A stretch of 64,000 nt of DNA from Prinia subflava (lineage: Eukaryota; Chordata; Aves; Passeriformes; Cisticolidae). The position numbers and the translations under genes were made by a program. Each line of letters opens with the position of its first letter. Within the stretch, counting starts at the first letter, position 1. The notes under the pieces were generated by a model, which did no database searches, was not told where the DNA came from, and saw only the letters and a program-made list of their open reading frames with translations. The stretch covers positions 55,122,312 through 55,186,311 of the forward strand of contig NC_086283.1 of the NCBI RefSeq assembly GCF_021018805.1. Direction: 5' to 3'. Below are positions 26,501 through 38,500 of the stretch, piece by piece.

Positions 26501-29500
26501 CCATTACATACAATTCCTTCAGCCTAATACTGGCAATTCTGAAGCTGGATCCACTGTAGAAATCCAGAAAACATACAGTGCCGTTTTCTCAGTGTGTCAG
26601 ATCTAGTGATCTTGCCAGAATAAAACCAAATATTGGAGATTCTTATGACAAAAAGAATAGGAAAGCATGGTTCTCTGAAAGCTGAACAGGAAGTTTTGGT
26701 ATTGCAGCACTGAGCACCATTAAGATATTTAAGATTCCTCCAGGTTCATGTATTATTGGCAACTTCAGGGCAACTGCTTCCCAGTTCTGCTAGTGTAGTC
26801 AGCCTCTACCAAAACCAAGACACATCCAACATTAGCTTTTGGCTACAGATTTACAGTTAAAGTCAGAATGAGGAGTACAAAGACAAACATACACAGCAAA
26901 ATCACATTTTCTGAAGAGCTGCAGGCTGGGAATTTCTAAACTGGCTGCATAATAATAAGTGTAGATTATTTATAGTACCTATTTTTTATTTTACTCTTCA
27001 GCAAATGGAACCATGTGATATCTAAAAATACAGGACATAACTCCATCTTCCTAAAAACTAGAGCTATGAATACAGAAGTGAATACAATTTTTCGTAAGAA
27101 GATAGACATTGTTCCTAAATTAAAGAAAAACACCAACAACTAAGCTAAAATATTACTACCACCACTCTGTGTTTCATAACCTGAAACAGGTCAGGTACTA
27201 ACACACAGGTTTTCAGTGGACTATGGCACCTATGCCAATTTAAAAAAAAAAGTTTCAAACTACTGGGTTGGCAGCATGGCAACTACTAAACCTCGATCAT
27301 ATCCAATTATTAGGCATAGGAGTTCCCTATGCCACACTGTCATCATGCTGTACCACCCAGAAACACGATTCCATGATCAAGACACAGAATTTCCAAGAAT
27401 TTAATTTTCTTCCCATATTTCCTGCACAGTTTCTATGCCTTAACGTTGCTTCACTATCTCTCCAGGTTTCCTCAAAGGTCTGCCAATATCCTTAAACAGA
27501 GGCATTAGAGCAGCCACCTACAATTGCTGTCACGTACAGACATCGACACATGGTTTTAGATTATGGAGAGATGTATACTACATCAAAATAATTCAGGACA
27601 AGAAGTGATTCTGGTTTTCTCTGTAACATCATTACAGACAATTTAAAGCAATTTCTTAAGCTCTGAAGTTCATTTTAATGCATACTGGAAATGCAAATAT
27701 ATTTTGAGTACAACTTATGAATCCAATATTTGTCAAAGCTCAAGGGAAAACATTCTCCACTAAGAACACCACAAAGGTGTTTATTTTCCAGCTGCAAAGC
27801 TAAAAACACCCCAAAATATCAGGATTCAGCATTACCATGACACTCAAAATACCCTCTTAGGGATTACTACATAAAAATAATGAGAAATTCAAACTTTTCT
27901 GCCCTTCCCAATTGTTTCCCAACCAGTTTTACTTTCAGGCCACTCTTTCTATGTTCAGAAATTTTATAGTTATAGGTAATTTTCTTTTAAAGAAACTAAA
28001 CTACATAAACTATATAAAACTACAATACAAAACTTAGATCTGGCTGTTTATCTGGGATAATAGTAAAAGCACACACCATACCACAGTCAGTGCCTCCTAC
28101 AGTATTTCTTGTCTTATGCACTATAAAAATAAGTATCTGCTATGTTTGGTCATAAAAAATAATTTGTCAGTAATGCTCACCCCTGCAATGCCTGCAGAGC
28201 CAACATTGCTAAGAATCTAAGCTGAATTCTATTCCTTCTTGGGCATGACCAAATTATTTACTGAATTCCAGTGAGCTGAAGCAAAGGGATTGTTCAGGGA
28301 AAGCCTGAAAGCTTACTGTACCAGTGTGGGAAAAGATTCAGCTTGACTCTCTGAACACAGGGAGCTTGTAGAGCTGGCAACTGGAATTGCAAACGTGATT
28401 TCTTCTAAGAGTCACCCACTTATGTACATTTTAGTGATCAACAAACAACTCTAGGGTAAACCAGGTTTTTGAGCTGTCTCAGAGCATCTTTCAAAGGGAA
28501 AGCTTTGCTGGTCTTTTTAGACAAAACTTACGAACACACCAATACCAAATAAAATCTCTCTCCCTTTATTTTTTTTTTCCTTTTCACTGGGCAATAATGT
28601 GAGTTGACTAATTCTGGAACACTAAATTATGTAAATTGTTATGTAACGTTAGGTACTCTAGGGTACCTGGTCACTTTTCCTATCATACAGAGAGATAAGA
28701 CTGATGTAAGCTCTTCTGTTTTCTCTGACTAAAGTGAGTGAATATAATTTACACTGGTGTCCAGTTTAGGGGCACTGAGAAACAGACAAATATTGCAAAA
28801 CATGATTTTGGTGATATGAAACATGCCACTAGTATGCAAGGAGAATAATTTCACTGTTTTGGGGGATGATTAAGGTGTTACAGCACATGTTTTGCACCAC
28901 TTATGTCACCTGAATATTGGTCCCTTCAGAAACTCTTCTGATTTTATGATCTCTTTAGATATAAAAAAGCCATTTACAATGAACATCTAGTAAGTAAAGA
29001 AAAAGCAAATAAACAAACAAAACCTAAAAAAACCCCAACCAAACAAACCAACAAAAAACAAACACCAAAACAAACAAACAAACAAAATCAACCAAAAGCG
29101 TGTAATCCAGAATTAACATCATGCATTTTAAAATCTAGCTAGAATAAATTTTTGCCTTAACACCCAAGATGAGCTGCCTTCAAAGAAAATCATGATGCTT
29201 ATACACATGCCCCATAGAAACTACTAATAAGCATCCAAGAGTATCTTGGCAGACAGCAGGATCCCAGAAGCACCAAGGAAAATATCCTGGCAGTTGGGTT
29301 TTGCCGTCATTCAGCAGATTACCCCAAAACACACAAAAAAGAAACCAAAGCAAACAAACCCCCCCACCAATAACCAACAACAAGAAGAAAACCTCGACAA
29401 CAGAAAAAACAAAAAAACCCACTACCACCACCAAAACCCCATCCAAAACCTCCCCACAATCCAGCAAAAACCCACAACCAACTAAACAGGCCAAACAAAA

Positions 29501-32500
29501 TTCAACTCAACACCAAAACCCAACCCACAATGCAACAAATATTTTCAAAAATCATAAAAAATGTCTTTGCTATGCAGGAGAACCTGAAGTTTACAACCTG
29601 CAGAAGTCTCCACAGTGTTCAACTTTTTGAATCACTAAATCAGCTAACGCACACCTAACTTCACGCCTCAGTCAGTTTTTTGTCATGTTTTAATCTAGGT
29701 GTATATGTATGAAAAGGTGTAAACTTCCTCTTCATTTTCTTCTCTGTGTAGGAACACTAATCTCCTTTAATAATGGAAATGTTGGCATTTTATTCCTGAA
29801 TTTAAAAGAGTTGAATCTCAGTGATGTGAGATGCATGGCACATGGTTTTTTTCTTTAGGAGTAGGACCACGCAAGAAGGCCTCAATTGCATCATTTCTAG
29901 TTTTCCAGCAGTCAGTTTAATCCATACTTTCTACTACCACATCTTTTAAAGGTTTTCAAATAGTTTTTAAAAGCAATAATTAAGTAGCTCACACACAAAT
30001 ATTGTTTCTTTATTCCCTGAAGTACACGCATTGCAGCTTTTTTCCTTCCTCCCCCAAGTTTTCTTTTCTTTGCATTATGAACCCAAAAGTCATTTAATTT
30101 TCAAAGTTTAGTTCTGATGTTAAAAAGAGAAAACATGCATTTGAAACTCTTCCACGGAGAGTAAAAGGCCTGTAAGCTCTTTTGCCTGCTGCTCTGTGGA
30201 TCAGCATGCCTATTCTTGCTTTGGCATTTTTCCACTCTTCACAAGTTCAGCAATGCCAAGCTGCTGCCACCAACACCAGCAGCCCAGTGCGCTGCATACG
30301 TGCACCTGCACGTATGTGCGTGTGCCTTCACATATCCTGGCAGATCCTTTGGAATTGTGCCTGGCAGGATTTATTCTCGCATTTTAACAGTAATCCAGTA
30401 TTTGACCACCATCCGAGAGCCTAGGAATTAAATGGAGTTTTAGTAACCGCAGTACAAGCTATATTTAAAGTGATGTTCCAAACAGCTAAATAGGACACGT
30501 CCTATATAGATTTTACTCTAGTCTTTCAAAAATCAATCTACTTCAATTGGATTTCAGCCTGTAAGCCACCTACATTTAGAATATATATCGTAAGAGTAAT
30601 TTTCTTCCATAAGTAATACACTCTGTTGATACAGAGCTCCAATTCCCAGTCAAACATAGGCATATGTGCTTTCTTGAGGCAACTTAATCCCCAAAAGCAT
30701 CAGCTTTTCAGTTTGCAAAATAAAAAAAGAGCACCCCAAAAGATAAGTTTAATGCAACTATACATAACAGGGTGAAGATTAATAACTACATTTTATGCAA
30801 CTGTCTTTCTTAAAACTGATTGTGGTATCGCCTTCTATCATTCTGGTGCAAGCTCCAGTTAACATCTATTCATAAATCCTGTTGAAAGTATTTTACTCCG
30901 CTTTATTCAAATTAGATTAGTTTTTCACTACATCATCCTGTACATCCCAATTTTTCTGTTCTTTCCAAATTTAAGGTCACAGATTCTGAAGCCACTGATG
31001 GACCACCATGCAGCTCTCCAAACAGCCAGCCTGACACCTTCCAGCTGTAGAACAAGAATTGTAGTGTTGAACCTTCAAATGAGTGAAGCCTGAACTGCAA
31101 GAAAACAGAACTCAGCATCAGTGACAGAACTGGACGGTTTCAGCAAAGGCAAGACTTGAACCTACCTGGAGCTGTCTGAGGTCAGAATAAAGGAATGCTA
31201 AATTTCCAGAGCATTTACCTACACTCAGCAGTCATGACACACTGCCCACAGGAAATGTTTTTACTTTTTAAGTAAGTACAATACTTTCAAAGGTCACAAT
31301 TTCTTTTAACGAACTTGAAGTACAAAGCTCTGTGTTACACCACATCCTGCTCAGAGAGGTGGATGTAAACCAGAGGGAATGTAGACACTGATAAACAACA
31401 AGCAATAACTATTTCCTCCTATGCACCATGATGAGATGAACTCTGTACGTCTCTGTACAGAGACAGAATACTCCAGCTGACTGAACAGTACAGCACGAAA
31501 TGTCACCCTATGTCACCAAAGAAAGGCTGGTCCAGGCAAACTTCAAAAGACAAACCACAATTTGGTCTCAATTAATTTCTCAATCTCTGGAGATAAGGCA
31601 GCCACATACCAACTTGAAACCATCTCATGCAGATTAGAAACACATAAATCATAATGCAGTCCTGCCAAAGATAAGGCAAAATTAAAAGTCTTATTTGAGA
31701 GCATCACAGTACCAAAACTCATGAACTATGAAGTAGGTAGTCCTTTATGATACACTATCAAGCAGAACATCAAGGGTGGTTATGTTCACCCTGAAAAAGT
31801 TATACCACAAGCCAGAGAAAAGCAATTATAAGACCCTGTCCATGCTAAAGACATATTATAAAGCCAGACTATTTTCTAAGATGTAATGAGCTGAATTTAC
31901 AATTGCAGTAAGAGAGATAATGTAGTTTAAACTGTTTTAGGAAATTCCATGTAAGCCTCATCCCTTTTGATGTCAAGTCACTTTCAGAGTATGGCATATT
32001 AACAAATTACTCAGTGTTACACATTTATTTGAGAGAGTAAACACAAAGAGAGATGGTATCTTTCCTTGGCTAGAGTTATCTACAGCTCTCTTGAGGATAT
32101 ATCCAAGCAACTAAAAAAACTCTCTAAAATTATCTGACAAACAAAAAAATATCCAACGGGTTCAGAGAGTCATCACTTCCCCTAATCTGCATCCGAGCGC
32201 ATTTGACAGCTTCAGCTTTTCTGCCCTGCCTCCACTCTTCTATTCTCCTCACTCTAGAGAATATTCTTCTGTGGCAGGATATTAACACAGATTTACAGAA
32301 GTCAGCATTTTAGAGTGATCAGCTAAGCCACTTTGAAGGCAAAGGCAAGAAAATAATTGCAAGTGATTACCTATTAAAGTCTCTGGCTTAATGGATACCT
32401 TATGAATTCAGGATCTTTGAGAACAGTGAAGAATAGTATTACTGTAGGTAAATGGGAATTTTGGTATTGTGCATATCTCATGCCTTAGTAAGTGTCATGA

Positions 32501-35500
32501 CAGGAACTGCAGAACCAGAGAGGTCTGAGGAACAGTCTGAAAAAGGAAAACCTTCAGCACTGTGAAATGCTAATGTTGGGAATCAAAAATACAAGTGCAG
32601 GCAAAGATCTTTAAACAGCCATTTAAAAATACATATTTTTTGAATTGCATATTGGTCATAAGAATTATCACCAACAGAATATCTGAGATCCATTCCAGAA
32701 AAGTTACAATAAAAATACAGTAAGATATCAGCAGAGGAAGCTTCTAGTCTCAACACTCCCTTTCACATTGAAAGCAATTAAAGCCAAAAGGCTGAACTCT
32801 TAGCTTCAGGGCAATGACTGACTTCTCTATTCACTAACACAAAGCATACTTCCAAATAGTGTCAATGGAAGTGCACATCTCTCAGGCTATGTCCAGGCTA
32901 CTCCTGTCTCTAGATGCTGGCAAGTAGATATGCGCCTAAATCCTCACACTTCCCCACCTCTCCTGCTCTGACATGAAATGCAGAATAGGATAAAAATGAA
33001 CCGACAAACATTAGAACTAAGGCACACCAAAAATACCATGGCTTTATAGCTTCAAGTGCCATTGGAAAAATTACAGAAAAATTACAAAAAATTGCACTGG
33101 AAATGCTTCAGCAGTCTCCATGGTTGTTTGCAAAACCATCAACTTTTGCTTGGCAGCATCAACTAGTTCTTGTGGAAGCTCTTTTGTCAGTGACTCATAC
33201 CAGGGTTTTGCTCTCGAAAAAGCCTTTCCACTGAAAAATTTGGAGATTAAGAGAAACAAGATACAAGAAATTCAAGGTCTCTAGCACTGGTGTCCAGATC
33301 AACAAACAGCACAATCTACTTCCTGCCCATGTTTAAGTGGAAAGCCTGAGCCCTGTGGAGCCTGGAGATATTAAAAGCATATTACATCCTTCTTCAAGTA
33401 TGTTGATAACGGCAAGACATATTCTCATCAACAGAAAGCTGGCATAATTCTTGTTTCCAGCCTCTTCCAAAGAGCTATTTTCCATGTCATCAACTAGTAT
33501 TATATTAAGTAAATAGCATCAGTGCAGCTAATGAAGGGCTAAAAATTTCACAGCCATAATAAAAGAACACAAAATATTCAGGTATTTATACATAAATGGA
33601 AAATCATTTGTTTTCTTTGTAAACATTTTAATACTTGAACATCACAAAAAATATTTTAAGATGTGTGGCAGCTAATTTAAAGGTAAAAGGAAAATCTAGA
33701 GCATCTCCATCAGGCTGAAAGCCATACAGGCAGATCAGGTTTATAAAGAAAAGCCAAGCATTTTGCTGCCTATTTGATTCTGCCCCCTTTGATAAGGTGT
33801 TCCCTCAAGCAACTTCTAACAACAGCACTGAATAGGAAAAGGAAAGAATTTCAAGCACCTAAACTGGCGGCTCAAAATGTAACTCAGTAGGGCAACTCAG
33901 AAATCTGAGGGCTCTCTAAGGTTGTTATCTTTCACATGAATCTTTCATAGGCTTTACTGAATGCAGCAGACTGATTGAATTTAATGAAAAAGAGGGCCTG
34001 AGTTTTAGGTATTTTAAGCCGGAAGCAGCACTTGCACAGAACTGTTGTACTGAACTCGGAGCCTGAACCAGCACCTCTTCAAAAGCAAGCTGGTACGTGT
34101 GCCTGCTGGGGGGTGCAGTTCTGTTCTGCAGTTGTAAGGCACAATGAACGTTTAACTCTTCTTTTTAAGAGTTGTACAAATTGCAGTGTCAGATGCAATC
34201 TTAGCTCTATCTATGACTCCTTCTCCAGAAACAAGCTAGGGCTGACCATATCCATCCATAGATAATTCCTTAAGTAACCAGGGTTAAGATCACTTACGTC
34301 TTCTGAAGCACCCAGCATTCAGTTACACAGCAGTAGGAGCAGGGTTTTTCTTGCCTCTCTTTTAAGACTGGCCTCCCCATTCTAAACACCTACCTGTCGA
34401 ACCACTTTCATACATCAAAAGAGACACTAAACAAACCACTTTCCAAACCACTTTAAACATTTATGGCATAGCATGCAACAAAACTCTAATAGCCCCTTGA
34501 CAAAACACAAAATGGAAATGATCTAAACAAGAGACAAGCAACAAAACATCAACAAATTAACTAGGGAAGGAAGCCTGAAGCCAGAAGGAAGAGAGCATAG
34601 TTTATTCTTTTGAAGCAGAGCAGTAATTTTCCTGCAAGGTCAAAACAAACTGAAAAGCTCCACTGTACTGAGCTTTGGCCCAATCAGGTGGGAGTGCACC
34701 AGATCATGACCAAAGGCTTCTCAGACCAAAAATTAACTTTGCAAGTTAAAAATGGACAGACCAGGAAGAAAGCAGTATAGGAAAATAACAGATTCCTAGT
34801 GTAGGTGACAAGCTTAGCCTAAGAAAGAAACCACAGACACTTTCTCCGAAAATCTGCACGATTTCTAAACTTCTATTATCAAGCAATGCCACTGGTAGTG
34901 GGAATTTGGCAGAGTTTAATGAAACAGCAGTGGATGAGACGATAACACAGAGGAGGCATGTGAAAAATCTTGCACTGGGAAATGAAAATCAGCTTACAGA
35001 ACCTATCAAGGATATCAGTGGGAGGTGTAAGAAAACTGGTGCAATCACAGAAAGTGCTATTTTTCCTAAAACAAAGGTCAGATCATAAGAAACTGAATTC
35101 AGACTACTTAAACCACCAAGAAAATCTGGACATATTTATTAATAGAGCAGTATCTCCTCCTTGGTATGATGAAAACAGATATGAAAGCAACTAGTTGAAG
35201 TCTTCACTGAGGTAAAATATATTACGAATCAAGAAAAAAAAAAAGCCTTAGATGGTGAAGATGGTGACACAAGAACACTCTCCCTTGTCTTTTGTTCAGA
35301 TTCTGCTCTGGTAAGAACCTCAGGCTACTAAGAAGCCATCATTTTGGGACTAAAAACCAGCATGTTTTTCAGCACGTAAGAAGCCACCATCAGGCACATG
35401 CTTTCTTCAGCTGCATCTCTAATTAGTTTTGCTGCTTTGAATACCTGCTTTCTTCATTTTATCACTCTATTTCAGAGAAGTTTACAGACCCAGCTTCCAA

Positions 35501-38500
35501 CACGTGCCTTCATAAGTACTGCCGTTTTGGATACACCAAGTGAAATATTTAGCAACCCAAAGTAACATTTAGGAGAAGAGGGTAGAACACTGCTTTCTAA
35601 GACAGCTGTTTTATTTCACAGCAGCAGGGTGCATCCAGTTAGCACTGACAAAAGTCTAAAAGCTGTGCCAAGATACATTTCACCAAAAGATGATGGTAAT
35701 TCGTGAACACTCTCTTTGATTTAAGGCACCTCAAAGAACACTAGTATATAACTGCAACATTGTTAGTGTTCTGCTCTGGGGTATGCTATTAGAGAAGTAG
35801 TGAAATTCACAATGTAATGTGTTCTTATTGTTCTTCCATAAAACTCACTGAAAGGACTCGTGCATGTACAGTTCCCATGTTAAGTGCACTACAGCTGAAA
35901 AGAATAAAGATGCTGTATTTGACCATTTCAAATATAGTATGCTAGAATTTTGCCAGCAGAAAGCAGAGACAATTCTGGCATCCTGGATTTCAAGAAAGAA
36001 AAAAACTCCTTAGCTCAATGGATGCTAAAAATACCACAGAAACATGAGTCTTTCTTTTTATTTCCCCCTCTTGCAAAGACAGTTAACATTTATGTCACTA
36101 TCCATGACGTTAAAGGTACCTCAGATATCAGCACCTGCCAAAGATAATGAGAAAAAAATCATTTCAGAGAATGCCCTCTGGCAGAAGGAGGGGACCTAGG
36201 AGACACAGAATGGAATCAGGCTACTACTGCTTGTGGTGACAGGCAAGTTCTCTCCCAGGCTGCCTCACCTTCCCAAGTGCCCTTACACAACTGGCATGAG
36301 GCCCTGGAAGAGGATGGACAGACAACTCATGATGGGGACAAGGTTTTCCTGCTGTGCTGATCCTGCTTTCTCTGCTGAACAGTGACAGGGCTTGATGGAA
36401 CACATGAAGATGTGTTAGGGAAAGTGTGGGATGGATGTAGGAAAGATTCTTCACCAGAGGGTGGTTGGGCACTGGAACAAGCTCCCCAGGGAAGTGGTCA
36501 CAGCACCAGCCTGAAAGAGTTCAAGAATCATTTGTTCAATGCTCCTGAGCACACAGAGTGAATTTTGGGGCTGTCCTGCACAGGACCAGGAATTGGACTC
36601 CACAATCATTTTGGGTCACTTCTGACTCAGGATATTCTATAATAAACGTTAAGTGTAAAAACAGAAGGAACATTTTAAACATTGATCAGAACAAGTAGCA
36701 AATTAACTTCCTGCTTTCAAGGTCCATTTTTGAGAGGATGGTTGTTGGTGTTGCTACAAGACCATATTAGTCCTTCCAAAGAAGAAGGCCACTCAACATG
36801 CAATGGCTGAACATGAAATGGCTGGGACATTGTTTGGCAAGCCATGAAAAAGCTGAGATGTAGGAGTTAAAATGAAAGAAGGCACATAAATGAGACTGGG
36901 CAGATTAGGCATTTTTCCTTAGAAACTGGACTCAACTGACAAGTTAAATGCACAGTAGGGGACAGACAACTTTTATTCAAGTTTGCATGTTTCACTTGGT
37001 TTATGATACAATGGGGAAATATGTAACAGCATTTTGGAGCTAAAAACTAGCATGTTTTTCAGCACGTAAGTCTCTCAAAGATGCACTCATACAACACCTG
37101 CAGAGTCAGGGAAAACCGCTTCCTTATCACTTGTCTCAGACCTACAGTACATGCTTTGCTTTTTGTCAGAAATGGAAAACATTCCTGTACTTACTCAGAG
37201 GCATAAGTGTCTGTTTAAACACTCCACTTAGTGCAACCAAGCATGGCAGAACAACAGCTGTACAATACAACACAGCAGAATGAGATGAGTAACTGCAGGG
37301 GAAGGACAACTAAGTGCCTTTCATCAAGCATGCCAAGAAGGACACACATCTCTTTTTTCTGAGACATATCCTGAAGAATTTTGGCACTTGGAAACAAGCA
37401 AGTCTCCTTACAGCATTTGAAAGGCACATTTCAGAAACTAGGTTAGTGCTCAACTAATGCTATTAGTATCTTAAACACAAGGATGGTTTTAATTATCAAT
37501 CCAATGCACATCACCACATCAGCAGAAACATAGTGGGTTGCTTCTTTTTCCTCCACTTTCCACATACAGTGTCCACCTGCCTCATGAGTCATTATCCACA
37601 CGCCACCATACTGACACATGTGGATTTCTTGGGCAGTAACTTAAACAGATCATAGAACTCGAGTCAAGATTTTCTAAGGACTGAGCCTTGGGATTCTCAA
37701 AAATGAACAGAATATGCCATTTTTCTATCTGAAATAATTTGAACTGTGTCATCTTATTCAAATATATGTTCAAAAACTGAGACAAATAACATTGGCTCTA
37801 TATGGGTACAGCTAGCATTTTAAAGGATTGCATGGTATTCAAGCAAGAGGAAAGGACCACAGTTTCCCATGCTGGTATCTCACAGTTCATCTTTCATAGC
37901 TCTGCTTGACTAAGATTGAGATAAATCTGCACTCATTAGCTCAAAATGTTAATGGTCACACTTTAATATTTGCATGCTATCAGTCTGGCATTCAGGCTTT
38001 GTGCAACGACAATGCCTAATATGAGGTGCTTTTCTCCAACCCTTTGGCCCCCCTAAAGCCAAGTATCAGTGGCTGAGCATATTGATGTGAGGTTTCCTTA
38101 TTCACTCTGGGTTTCTCTCGGTTACTGTAATACTACCAGCAGTAATTAGTTAGGTTTTTTTGAACATATTTGTAAAACTACTGTATGACCACTGTCATTT
38201 CTGTATATTCATTTGATCTGGATGTCACACCATACAATGACCCTCCTCACAGTCCTAACAATATTCCTGGTTAATTTCACCTTCATGCAGGCAGAATTTC
38301 TTCCAACAGCACTAGACTCAGAAACACATTCTAAAGTACTTAAAAATATATGAAACCAAAGAGTATTTCTGTATTTTCTTTTCCCTAGCATACGCTTTGA
38401 AATTTTCTTTTATCTAACCATTTGCTATGTACTTTTCCACACAACAGCCATTTTAAATCTTATTAAGAAAAAAGTAGTTATGAGTGCACCCCTTCTTCTA

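Noticed and set aside
29180..29630. Three overlapping open frames of 79-109 codons
   Set aside because: They are caused by the A+C-rich tract. The translations are Lys/Thr/Pro/Gln- or Val/Leu/Phe-rich low-complexity sequence.
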